A stretch of DNA of 64,000 nucleotides, taken from assembly GCF_036959255.1 (NCBI RefSeq), contig NZ_JAWMTI010000001.1, positions 310,001-374,000 on the forward strand, read 5' to 3'. Positions within the stretch are counted from its first letter, which is position 1. Each line of letters starts with the position of its first letter. Both the position numbers and the translations under genes were made by a program. The notes under the pieces were generated by a model, which made no database searches, was not told where the DNA came from, and saw only the letters and a list, made by a program, of their open reading frames with translations. Origin of the DNA: Olivibacter sp036959255 (GTDB lineage Bacteria > Bacteroidota > Bacteroidia > Sphingobacteriales > Sphingobacteriaceae). Below are positions 8,412 through 16,489 of the stretch, piece after piece.

Positions 8412-8981
8412 CTACAATTCAACAATAGTTGAGGCCGTATTACCCGGCGTATTTACGAGCGTTATCGTAATAGCCGAACCCGTTAGCACCTCATTTGCCG
8501 CCGTTGCCGTATAAACCCACTCGGTGGCTGTTTCATCCGTAGCCACGGCCAGACCATCTTCGATCGCCACACCATTTCCATCCGCAATATCCACATGCAC
8601 CTGCTTTACTTCCAATACATCTCGTACGCGAATGGTGATCATATCACCTATAGCGCCCATGTAAGCATCAACAAGTACCCTTCTAACTTCCGGATCTGTC
8701 AGGTAATCCTTAAAAGCCACATTATAGGCTGTTTGCCCAGGCTTCGCCTTTTGCTGGTAGCGATCCTTCAGCTCAGGATCGCTGATAGCGCGTTTGGCAT
8801 AGAAAGCCGCGTCCGTAAAACGTTCCTGAACCGAAAGTTGATCGTCAGTCGGTACCCGATCCGGGTTGATCTTCGGTACACCTGCAATGATTGTACTCCC
8901 TGCCTTTTGGCGAAAAACAAGCATATCGCCAACTTTACCACTAGCTCCGCGCATTACCACATTATTTCTGGACTTTGCCAT
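8412..8981 (-). CDS. Conserved Bacteroidota hypothetical protein (MAKSRNNVVM-type)
   Basis: A 189-residue soluble protein. It begins MAKSRNNVVMRGASGKVGDM, an opening I have seen in many Bacteroidota hypothetical proteins. The N-terminal 100 residues are basic and helical, with FTDAAFYAKRAISDPELKDRY as the most characteristic segment. The C-terminal 80 residues are strand-rich and Thr/Val-rich, resembling a small beta-sandwich. No enzymatic motif or signal peptide is visible. Function is unknown; it could be a structural or phage-derived protein, but no phage genes adjoin it. Confidence 0.7.
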   Translation of the reverse strand: MAKSRNNVVMRGASGKVGDMLVFRQKAGSTIIAGVPKINPDRVPTDDQLSVQERFTDAAFYAKRAISDPELKDRYQQKAKPGQTAYNVAFKDYLTDPEVRRVLVDAYMGAIGDMITIRVRDVLEVKQVHVDIADGNGVAIEDGLAVATDETATEWVYTATAANEVLTGSAITITLVNTPGNTASTIVEL

Positions 8982-9185
8982 AACATAAAAATTTAAAGCG
9001 TTAAAAATTAAACCATTTGTGCAATCGTTTTTTTGGTACCAATCGCGTTCGATTACGGTTCAAAGGTTAACAAAATCCAATGTAAATCAATGGTTATCAG
9101 CAACCTGCAAATAGTTATGAAGAAAAATGAATCAAGTTGAAGCTTTATGAAGAAGAGATGTAACAAAAGCCCTGCTAACGATCGA

Positions 9186-9370
9186 AGTAATATCCCAGTA
9201 CCATTCAGTACTAAAGAGGCCTTTTCCTATAATCTAGGTTGTGTGAAATCAGTGTGAACTTACTGTCAAACCAGTACGAGATCAGTATCATTTCTGTGTA
9301 CGGGCAGTTCCAAATAGTGTCATTTTAGTAGCTTCCCAGTAGCGTTTAGTGTCAAAGTAAATATTTCAGT
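9186..9370. repeat. AGT-motif array with 10-11 bp spacing in a gene-free stretch
   Basis: The interval 8982-9440 holds no gene. Within it AGT (mostly CAGTA/TAGTG; twice ACTGT or TGT) recurs at about 9197, 9207, 9251, 9262, 9273, 9284, 9295, 9306, 9316, 9327, 9338 and 9348. The spacings are 10 or 11 bp, matching one DNA helical turn. Reading frames contain stops, so the array is not coding. Confidence 0.55.
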
Positions 9371-9440
9371 CCATGTTATCGTTCCTACAAAATTTATCAC
9401 ACACAACCGGTAACGCACAACGGACAACTCTATTGACAAC

Positions 9441-9725
9441 TCAAAACTCACTACTCTTCTTAATCGCCTCAATCACTTCATGCTCTAAGTAAATGTCTTT
9501 CCCATCCAGCTTATAAGGTTTCAGGATTTTTTTCTTCTTTAGGTAGTATAATTTGGTATCCCCTATCTTGAGGAGTTGCTTGATATCCGCGTTATCGAGT
9601 ATACGTATAGCAGGATTTCCTTTCATTAACACCGTTGATAAAGCCGGTCGTTCTAAGATCTGCTTTAACACAACCAGTAACTCGCGTGCAATATCAATCA
9701 ATAGATCTAGCTTCTTAGGTATCAT
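9441..9725 (-). CDS. Helix-turn-helix (excisionase/MerR-like) DNA-binding protein
   Basis: A 94-residue protein. Residues 1-40 are helical and hydrophobic (LLIDIARELLVVLKQILE). Residues 45-94 resemble the helix_turn_helix_17 / excisionase winged-helix domain, with LLKIGDTKLYYLKKKKILKPYKLDGKDIYLEHEVIEAIKK following the usual pattern of helix, recognition helix, wing and final helix. Such proteins direct integrase excision or serve as small regulators in integrated elements. No integrase is visible nearby, so the partner is unknown. It could be a leftover of a mobile element. Confidence 0.72.
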   Translation of the reverse strand: MIPKKLDLLIDIARELLVVLKQILERPALSTVLMKGNPAIRILDNADIKQLLKIGDTKLYYLKKKKILKPYKLDGKDIYLEHEVIEAIKKSSEF

Positions 9726-9736
9726 AGATTTTCAGG

Positions 9737-9826
9737 TTAACATGGGTCCATATAAGTCGTTCTGATTTCAAGGTTTGCGGGTTAACATGGGTCCATATAA
9801 GTCGTTCTGATTTCAAGGTTTGCGGG
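9737..9826. repeat. Two tandem copies of a 45-bp unit
   Basis: The unit containing CATGGGTCCATATAAGTCG begins at 9741 and again at 9786, a period of 45 bp, with the two copies essentially identical. The array fills the gap between the excisionase-like gene and the end of the MocR gene. Confidence 0.8.
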
Positions 9827-11263
9827 TTAAACGTGGTAATGGCGATGCATTTCGCCGGCGATAATCTGAATCGTCTGATATAATTCCTGCGTAGCCCCAT
9901 TTCCGAAACCCAGCAACAGCGATTTGGTTTTTATTACCGGAGGCCCCACAAGCGAGCGTCTTGGAAGCATATTCAATTCCCTTATCTTATTTACAGGCAC
10001 AAGGATTTCATAATCTTTCCTCGCCTTAATCCAGAAAGAAGTGCCACTTGCGGGTGGCGTTACCTCCACCCATGTCCCCAAAACTTTCGCACATTTTTCC
10101 ACCAGCAACCTCATCTGCACCCGGAGATATTCAGTAACCGGCGCCGTAACACCAGCAAATATATTAGCTTCCAAAAGCCTGGCTGCCAGCACCTCATAAA
10201 GAAATCCGTACTCCACGTCACGGTCATCCCATTCTTTCAATAATGCAATAAAATCTGCTGCTGCCAGTACCACACGCAATTCGTTATACATCACTAACAG
10301 TTTACTATAGCTTCGAATGCTAACCACATGGTTCATAGGCTCCTGCGCCACATCAGCAAAGGTAAGCACATGTTCGTACATCATCTCATGATCTTCAAAC
10401 TCCTCCACCAGAACCATATCCAACTGCGCCGTTAACAACAGCAAATCGTACATGGCTTGTTTTCTATCTTCACCTTCGCAAGCTCCGTAATCGCTTTGCA
10501 AATTAGTATACAATAAAGCGATATGTCGTCCTTGCAGCGAAGCTTTCTCACTCAAACGCCTCACCTCCGTAGCCCTTGCACCACAATTCGTTTGCGGCAC
10601 CGTCCACACCTCCGCGCCGAGATCCGTAAAAAGCGTTTCGTTCAGCAGGGAGGGCCTTGTCATAATCACAATATCATCCGGCTGCAGCAACAAGCGCGCA
10701 ATCAGGCGGATCGTATGTAAACGACCCGATAATAGCTTAAAATTTTCGGCACCATAGTATTTCCCTTCACGCATACTCACATTCTTCAATAAGACATCCC
10801 TTAACCTATTTGGAATGGCCGATAAGCCTATCCAGGTATCCAAGGGCTGCTGTATCAAACCCTGGGTTACCTGACTGATTTTCTTCATGCAGGGCTGCAG
10901 AAAAAAGAACGGATTCAGCTCCGCCGAACCCACGGCAATATATGGGCTAAGCTCTCTGACTTGCCGTCTTGACCCGACAGAAGGGCTAAAATATTTTCCG
11001 TAGATTTCTTCACTGTCCAACAGGGCTTGCGGTGTCACATAAGTACCTTGGCGCTGCCTTGTCATCAAAATCCCCCGTTCCGTTAAATTTCCCACAGCAC
11101 GGTCAATTGTTTTAGGATTAACAGAAAATCGCCTAGCCAATTCCTTCCTATTCGGAATCTGCTCATTCCGCTTCAGCACGCCGGAACGGATGTCCCTGAT
11201 TAAATTTTCGATGATTTTTCGCTTCTTTGATGTTGTCTGTTTCGTTGATAAAACTTTCTTCAT
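9827..11263 (-). CDS. MocR-type GntR family regulator with aminotransferase-like domain
   Basis: A 478-residue fusion. The N-terminal GntR winged-helix domain (about 15-80) is clear: RSGVLKRNEQIPNRKELARRF then VNPKTIDRAVGNLTERGIL and the wing RQRQGTYV. The rest matches the class I PLP-dependent aminotransferase fold seen in MocR/PdxR regulators. The likely PLP lysine is retained in the IRSYSKLL segment near residue 330, and the acidic VEEFEDHE segment replaces the usual DDYD motif. MocR proteins sense PLP or amino-acid-derived ligands. It follows the adenylating enzyme gene on the same strand (117-bp gap) and probably regulates it. Confidence 0.88.
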   Translation of the reverse strand: MKKVLSTKQTTSKKRKIIENLIRDIRSGVLKRNEQIPNRKELARRFSVNPKTIDRAVGNLTERGILMTRQRQGTYVTPQALLDSEEIYGKYFSPSVGSRRQVRELSPYIAVGSAELNPFFFLQPCMKKISQVTQGLIQQPLDTWIGLSAIPNRLRDVLLKNVSMREGKYYGAENFKLLSGRLHTIRLIARLLLQPDDIVIMTRPSLLNETLFTDLGAEVWTVPQTNCGARATEVRRLSEKASLQGRHIALLYTNLQSDYGACEGEDRKQAMYDLLLLTAQLDMVLVEEFEDHEMMYEHVLTFADVAQEPMNHVVSIRSYSKLLVMYNELRVVLAAADFIALLKEWDDRDVEYGFLYEVLAARLLEANIFAGVTAPVTEYLRVQMRLLVEKCAKVLGTWVEVTPPASGTSFWIKARKDYEILVPVNKIRELNMLPRRSLVGPPVIKTKSLLLGFGNGATQELYQTIQIIAGEMHRHYHV

Positions 11264-11379
11264 GCTTGTTTGGTTGATAAAAATTTGCTCATGTATGTTT
11301 GTATGTAAATAGGGTTATGTCTGGGCCAAAACCTTTATAAAATTCAGTATTTAAGTAAATAATTTTTAGGTAATGCCGT

Positions 11380-14300
11380 TTAAACAATCCCCAGAAATTT
11401 CAGATAGGGATGCATTACCTCTTTGTTAAAAACAGGTGGCTCCAATTGAATATCGGCCAGCATTCGACGCGTATTGCTCCGGTCGTAATAATAGGTGTTC
11501 TCATAGGCCTCCACCAGACATTTACCCTCGTGCACATCTTCGGTAAACAAGCTCAGTAATGGGTAAATAGGCAATTCTGCTTGATGGCGCCATTGCTTAA
11601 GCCACTGATGATATTCCATTCCCGTCAACCCCAAATTGAAATACTCATTCATCTTAGCACAAAAATCCGTGAGCGATACATCATTCTCCGGCAAAGGCGA
11701 GAGATGAAAATTTTGCCCCACAGCCTCCGGTTTACGGCCAATGTGCACAATCGCTTTGCACATATAATCCACCGTGGTCAGCTCATCTTTGAGCCCCATT
11801 ACCAGTGGGAAGGACTTCAGTTCAGCGCAGCTGCGCATGAGCGCACCCCACCATTGATTCTTCACCGTAGCACCACTGGTACCATGGCAAACCGCAAAGC
11901 CCAATCTAAAATTAATAATCGGTAAGCCCTTGCGCCTCGCCTTTTCAGCAATACTTTCCATTACCCATTTGCTTTTTATATAACCCAAATCACGGCATAC
12001 AGCCGGTAAGTTCTGTTCAATCGGGTCGTCTTCGTACATCCAGGTTTTACCCGTAAACGGACGCCCCCAACTAAAAACACCCATCGATGACAGCAGTACC
12101 AAGTGTTTTACCCGACGCGTCACCGCCAAATGCAACATATGATGTAAACCATCAATATTCGGCTTTTTAATCAATTGATAGGGTTGCACATAACTCACCG
12201 AGCTACCCGAATGGTAAATCACATCAATACAATCCAACAAACCCTCGTACTCGTCCTTGGCAAGCCCTAAGCCAGCCCGTGCCAGATCCCCCACATGCGG
12301 CACCACCCGCTCTAAATCCCCCTCCTGCCAAGCTAAATTATATTTTTGGAAGGTTTCCTTTATTCTACCCCAAGCTGCCGGTAAATCAACCGCCCGCACC
12401 AGGCAATGAATCTTGGCCTGCGGATGATTCCTTAATAATTCGTCCAAGAGATGCGATCCCACAAAACCCGTTACGCCCGTTAGGAAAATGCGTTTCGGGC
12501 TGGCCAGCAACGCGGCATCCGGCAGCTCGGTAACCGTAAAATCAAAAGGCAGCTCACTATCGTTCAGCAGCTCTTGCTCTACCTGTAGCGCCCTTACTTT
12601 CTGCGAGATCTCCACCTCGCCCAAACGCCGTTCCACCTCTTCTACAAAAGATTGAATCGTAGTAAAGGTATAGAGCTCGGGCAGGGCAATCCGCGCCTGC
12701 ACCATTTCAGGCAACTGCATATGGAGCTGCGCCAATAAGAGCGAATGCCCACCCAGGTCAAAAAAATCTGCATGCAGGGGTACATCTTCCAGCCCCAACA
12801 AATCCCTCCAGATCAACTGCACCTGTTCTGTCAGATTAGCGGTCTTCTGTATAGCTGTCCGCTTTCCGGAATCTTCCAATTCGGGCAATAACAATTGTTC
12901 TTTATCCACCTTACCCGCATGGTTCAACGGCAGGTTTTCAACCGTAACAATCTTGTCCGGCAACATGTAAGATGGCATCAGCTGCTGCAATTTAGCCCTG
13001 ATATCACTAAAAGACGCTATACCTTCACCGGTAACGGGTTGCACGAAAGCCACCAAACGCGAAAGCCCCTTTTCAGGTTTATGCACCTTTACAGCTACTT
13101 TTGCCACTTGCGGTAACTGGGCCATACCATGCTCAATTTCTCCCAATTCAATGCGGTATCCCCGAATCTTTACCTGTTCATCTTCCCTCCCCGCATATTC
13201 CAACAGGCCATCCTGACGCCGTTTTGCACGATCACCGGTGCGATAAAAAAGTTCTTCCCCGGCCTCCCCATTCTTGCCGGGTATCCGAATAAAAGAAGCA
13301 GCCATTTCTTGCGGCCGATTTATATAACCCAAGGCCAATTGGGGCCCACTCACCAGCAATTCACCCACCTCATCAGCGGCCAGTTCCCTCCCTGCTCCAT
13401 CCACTACGCGCAACACATTGCCGGGCAGTACCGTACCGATAATACGTGGATTAGGTTCTTCCATAAACGTATAATTACTTACCGCCACCGTTGCTTCCGT
13501 AGGCCCGTAACTATTAATCAGCCGAACCCGTTTATACCAGTTACGGATGGTATTTTCGGTAGCCGCCTCGCCGCCAATGGCAATAGTTCGCAGGCGCCCG
13601 ACAGGCCGGTCACTCGGTAAAGACGCCAACACCGCGGGTGGCAAAAGCGGTAATATATCCACCTCATTCATTACGATAAAATCCAATAACGGTGCCCCCA
13701 CTATCTTGTTATCCGGGTATAACAGCACCGTAGCGCCACGCGATAAAGGCACCCACATATCAATCACCGCAGCATCAAAACTCGGCGAAGCAAATTGCAG
13801 GGTTCTGCTACTGGTACTGATGCCCAAAACATCCGCTTGCCGACTCACAAAATGCCAGAGTGCAGCATGACTGATCATTACCCCTTTCGGTCTGCCGCTA
13901 CTACCCGAAGTATAAATAATATAAGCACAGGCATTTGCCGATACATTTTCTTTTTGGTTTGCTGTTGGTAGCTTCGTGAGCTCAATATCCACCGGCAAAC
14001 CATCGACGGCCAAGCTCACCCGGGCAAAGCCATCCACCTTATACCAATAATGTTTTTCCGTGAGCATTAAATCCACCCCTGCATCTTCTACCATCAGTTT
14101 AATCCTGCTCTCCGGAAATTGGCCATCGATGGGTAAATAAGGCGCCCCTGTTTTCATCACCGCCAAAAAAGCAATTACCCGCTGCGCCGACTGCCTAAGG
14201 CAAACCGCTACGCTGCTTTTTTGGCTGACACCGATACCCCGCAGGTAGTACGCCAACTGGTTGGCCTGCTCATTTAACATGCGGTAGGTATAAGATGTGC

Positions 14301-14460
14301 CCTGATCAATGAGCGCCACCTTATCGGGCAATAATGCTGCAATCGTTTCAATTGCGTGTAGAAGGTTTTCGAAATCTTGTCTGCCAGCATCATCGAAGAG
14401 ATGTTGATGCCGTTGAATAGGTTTTTGTGTTTGCATCATATCTGATTTAAGTTTCAGCAA
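11380..14460 (-). CDS. Single-module NRPS-like enzyme: adenylation - carrier - thioester reductase
   Basis: A 1026-residue A-T-R protein. The adenylation domain covers about 35-530: core A3 YTSGSSGRPKG (183-193), A5 NSYGPTE (316-322), A7 YRTGD (406-410), A8 GREDEQVKIRGYRIELGEIE (423-442) and A10 LNHAGKVDK (512-520). The carrier domain has its phosphopantetheine serine in DLGGHSLL (Ser573). The NAD(P)-dependent reductase domain starts at TGVTGFVGSHLL (661-672) and shows a later YIKSK pair. Such enzymes activate an amino or carboxylic acid and release it as an aldehyde or alcohol. Substrate is unknown. There is no condensation domain, no second module, and no phosphopantetheinyl transferase nearby. 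An in-frame Met at residue 8 or 9 could also be the start. Confidence 0.9.
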   Translation of the reverse strand: MLKLKSDMMQTQKPIQRHQHLFDDAGRQDFENLLHAIETIAALLPDKVALIDQGTSYTYRMLNEQANQLAYYLRGIGVSQKSSVAVCLRQSAQRVIAFLAVMKTGAPYLPIDGQFPESRIKLMVEDAGVDLMLTEKHYWYKVDGFARVSLAVDGLPVDIELTKLPTANQKENVSANACAYIIYTSGSSGRPKGVMISHAALWHFVSRQADVLGISTSSRTLQFASPSFDAAVIDMWVPLSRGATVLLYPDNKIVGAPLLDFIVMNEVDILPLLPPAVLASLPSDRPVGRLRTIAIGGEAATENTIRNWYKRVRLINSYGPTEATVAVSNYTFMEEPNPRIIGTVLPGNVLRVVDGAGRELAADEVGELLVSGPQLALGYINRPQEMAASFIRIPGKNGEAGEELFYRTGDRAKRRQDGLLEYAGREDEQVKIRGYRIELGEIEHGMAQLPQVAKVAVKVHKPEKGLSRLVAFVQPVTGEGIASFSDIRAKLQQLMPSYMLPDKIVTVENLPLNHAGKVDKEQLLLPELEDSGKRTAIQKTANLTEQVQLIWRDLLGLEDVPLHADFFDLGGHSLLLAQLHMQLPEMVQARIALPELYTFTTIQSFVEEVERRLGEVEISQKVRALQVEQELLNDSELPFDFTVTELPDAALLASPKRIFLTGVTGFVGSHLLDELLRNHPQAKIHCLVRAVDLPAAWGRIKETFQKYNLAWQEGDLERVVPHVGDLARAGLGLAKDEYEGLLDCIDVIYHSGSSVSYVQPYQLIKKPNIDGLHHMLHLAVTRRVKHLVLLSSMGVFSWGRPFTGKTWMYEDDPIEQNLPAVCRDLGYIKSKWVMESIAEKARRKGLPIINFRLGFAVCHGTSGATVKNQWWGALMRSCAELKSFPLVMGLKDELTTVDYMCKAIVHIGRKPEAVGQNFHLSPLPENDVSLTDFCAKMNEYFNLGLTGMEYHQWLKQWRHQAELPIYPLLSLFTEDVHEGKCLVEAYENTYYYDRSNTRRMLADIQLEPPVFNKEVMHPYLKFLGIV

Positions 14461-14600
14461 TTTTATAATTGTCTGTCACCCACCCAAAAATATTACACAA
14501 AAAGGCCTTTAGCGAGGACAGAAATTATGTTTAAGTTTTAATTGGCCGGAAAATTATATTTTTTGATTGCTAAATAAAAGACAAAAGTGCCTGCCCCCTA

Positions 14601-14719
14601 TAAATAGTAGGGTCTAACCCCATACTTTTATTCCTTTTTATAGTGATTTTTTCTATGAAAGATTTAATGCGGTATCCGTTAACATTTTCTACTCCCATTA
14701 AATAGCAGTATCTAACCCC
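14601..14719. promoter_or_regulatory. Direct-repeat pair in the divergent promoter region, probable operator
   Basis: TAAATAGTAGGGTCTAACCCC (14601-14621) and a near copy with CAGTA in place of TAGGG (14699-14719) lie 98 bp apart between the NRPS-like gene and the divergent Crp/Fnr-like gene. The first copy contains the palindrome GGGTCTAACCC. They are plausible binding sites for the MocR or Crp/Fnr regulator. Confidence 0.5.
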
Positions 14720-14759
14720 TAGCAAAATACTGTTATATGCACGAGCTTTGGCGCTTCGT

Positions 14760-15338
14760 ATGGAGCCATTTCTTTTTTATATCGCACAGTATGTAAGGCT
14801 AAGTGAAGCCGAAAAGGAATTTATACGCGCCCATGCCAAACTGCGTCATTTCAGAAAAAGCGATTATTACCTTCGTCGCGGCGAAAGTAAACCCCGATGG
14901 TGTTTTGTCTTATCCGGCTTGGTGGCCGGCAGCAATACCGATCTATACGGCAAAGAATATATTCATTGGATCAGTGCCCAGCATGATTATTTTACCGGTA
15001 CCAAACACCCTTTTAGTTCCCATTCGGCAGACCTGGACATCTACTTTTTGCAGGCCGGCACCGTGGTGGAGTTGCCGCTCCTAGACCTTCGCGAAAAGCA
15101 ACAGCAACACCGTGCTTTCAGCGAATTTCTCCATTTGTTAAAACAGCGCAAATTAGAAAACTACCGTCGGCACCTCCAGCTCATGCATTTACCCCGCGAA
15201 GATCGTTATGCTGCCATGGCCCATCTTTTCCCTCAATTAATACAACAATTGCCTGTTAAGAGTATACAGGCTTTTCTCGGAATTCGTGCATCCACCTACT
15301 ATTTATCCATGAAAAAATATCTGCGGAAGCATCACTAA
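14760..15338 (+). CDS. Crp/Fnr-like regulator
   Basis: A 192-residue protein of the Bacteroidota Crp/Fnr group. The N-terminal cyclic-nucleotide-binding-like barrel (about 10-110) shows the FRKSDYYLRRGE and CFVLSGLVAG strands, and the C-terminal helix-turn-helix is in the SIQAFLGIRASTYYLSMKKYL segment. The barrel lacks an obvious cAMP phosphate-binding cassette, as in many Bacteroidota paralogs, so the ligand is unknown. It is transcribed away from the NRPS-like gene across 300 bp that contain paired direct repeats. The ATG at 14760 was preferred to an upstream TTG at 14748. Confidence 0.82.
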   Translation: MEPFLFYIAQYVRLSEAEKEFIRAHAKLRHFRKSDYYLRRGESKPRWCFVLSGLVAGSNTDLYGKEYIHWISAQHDYFTGTKHPFSSHSADLDIYFLQAGTVVELPLLDLREKQQQHRAFSEFLHLLKQRKLENYRRHLQLMHLPREDRYAAMAHLFPQLIQQLPVKSIQAFLGIRASTYYLSMKKYLRKHH

Positions 15339-15432
15339 AACACCCTTGTCGTCAAATTTTATACCCTTCCCTACAAAAATATTCAGAGATATAAAATACC
15401 ATTATCGGCGTTTTTTCGCGGCTTGGTCGCTA

Positions 15433-15560
15433 TAAATTTGCTTTTAATGGAAACGAGGAGTAGCGGAGCCAGACCGTAGGCAAAGTTCCATTACCGTCCG
15501 GCTGCCGATCAAAAAGATTAGTGCAGGGCATCGGCAGCCCGCCGGTTAAAAAGAAAGGAG
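15433..15560 (+). promoter_or_regulatory. Promoter -7 element followed by a structured 5' leader
   Basis: TAAATTTG (15433-15440) is a perfect -7 element. The next 120 bases can fold: AATGGAA near 15446 pairs with TTCCATT near 15485, and GGCTGCCGAT near 15500 pairs with ATCGGCAGCC near 15530. The leader ends just before the MauE-like gene. It resembles no riboswitch I can name; attenuation or RNA stability control is possible. Confidence 0.45.
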
Positions 15561-15569
15561 AAGCAAAAA

Positions 15570-16028
15570 ATGAAAACGCAAAACTTATTTAGCATTATTC
15601 TGATCATTGTACTCGCTATATCGGCAACAATAAAAATCATTCACCACGAACGAACGGTTTCGGATATGATGATGCAGGTTTTTCCCATTAGCTGGGCGAA
15701 ATATTTAGCGTGGGCACAACCAACATTTCAATTACTATTGTCACTGGCACTCGTTAGTCATCGCTATAACCGTACAGGGTTGGCGGCATGTTCCGTTTAC
15801 TTCGTCTTGTTGGTAATTTACTCAGCAAGCGTATTATCCGGTTTCTATCAACACCAACCTTGTTCGTGTATTGGGCTTTTTAAGGGGCTAAATTGGGTAG
15901 AAAACCTCGGTTTGCACAGCGCCACCTTTTTAATAGCCATATTCGGACTATATCATCGTCAAGCAACTGTTTTTTTGAAATCCATTTTCACCAAAAAAGA
16001 AAGGAGGTTGAAGAAAAGAACTGCTTAA
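15570..16028 (+). CDS. MauE/DoxX-like redox-associated membrane protein
   Basis: A 152-residue integral membrane protein with about four helices: residues 5-22, 40-62, 70-95 and 110-135. A Cys-x-Cys motif (PCSCIG) lies near residue 98, as in the MauE branch of the DoxX superfamily, whose members are thought to move reducing equivalents to periplasmic thiol proteins. It precedes a small DUF6520-like exported protein, and a TlpA-type thioredoxin lies beyond the SusCD pair. This is a recurring Bacteroidota grouping. A role in maturing cysteine-containing exported proteins is inferred. Confidence 0.8.
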   Translation: MKTQNLFSIILIIVLAISATIKIIHHERTVSDMMMQVFPISWAKYLAWAQPTFQLLLSLALVSHRYNRTGLAACSVYFVLLVIYSASVLSGFYQHQPCSCIGLFKGLNWVENLGLHSATFLIAIFGLYHRQATVFLKSIFTKKERRLKKRTA

Positions 16029-16125
16029 AAAAGAAGCGCAAAGGCTAACGCTTCCCAACGAACAAGGCGCTGCTATGGTGGCCTCGAGGACCTGATCAGC
16101 CAATTATATAACTAAAAATAACAAA

Positions 16126-16431
16126 ATGAAAAAACTTTTCATCATCCGATTGGCGGTACTAGGTACTGCCATCGTAACCGCTTCCGCTTTTACAAAGCCA
16201 GAAGCAAAACCTGTTAAAAATAGCAGGGCATTAGAATGGTTCGTATATACTCCTGGAGAAGGGGGCCAAACCAATCCCGCAAATTACAGCAAGGACGATG
16301 TGCCTCCAAGCTGTAATGGAATGCAGGAGCTTTGTGCTATTCAGGCACTGGAAGACGGCGATAGCGGTAGACCGATCGCTACCGGATCGGATAGTGCGGA
16401 GAATCCTACGAATCAAGTCTTCCATCAATAA
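16126..16431 (+). CDS. DUF6520 family small exported protein
   Basis: A 101-residue protein with an N-terminal signal peptide (KLFIIRLAVLGTAIVTASAFT) and a mature part of about 75 residues. The mature part holds two cysteines in the family-like pattern CNGMQELCAIQA. Bacteroidota carry many such genes directly after a MauE-like membrane protein, as here. The conserved cysteine pair suggests a disulfide formed with help from the neighbouring redox proteins. Molecular function is not established. Confidence 0.78.
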   Translation: MKKLFIIRLAVLGTAIVTASAFTKPEAKPVKNSRALEWFVYTPGEGGQTNPANYSKDDVPPSCNGMQELCAIQALEDGDSGRPIATGSDSAENPTNQVFHQ

Positions 16432-16458
16432 GCCTTTCAACTATTAAATGGCTGGTAA

Positions 16459-16485
16459 GGGGTGTATCTTCAGAAGATACACCCC
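16459..16485. terminator. Bidirectional terminator
   Basis: A perfect 12-bp stem, GGGGTGTATCTT / AAGATACACCCC, with a 3-base loop sits between the end of the DUF6520 gene and the convergent SusD gene. It serves either strand; no long T-run is present. Confidence 0.8.
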
Positions 16486-16489
16486 TCTC

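Noticed and set aside
8412..9725. Remnant prophage (conserved hypothetical plus excisionase-like gene)
   Set aside because: No integrase, capsid or tail gene adjoins, and the two genes are each found outside phages.
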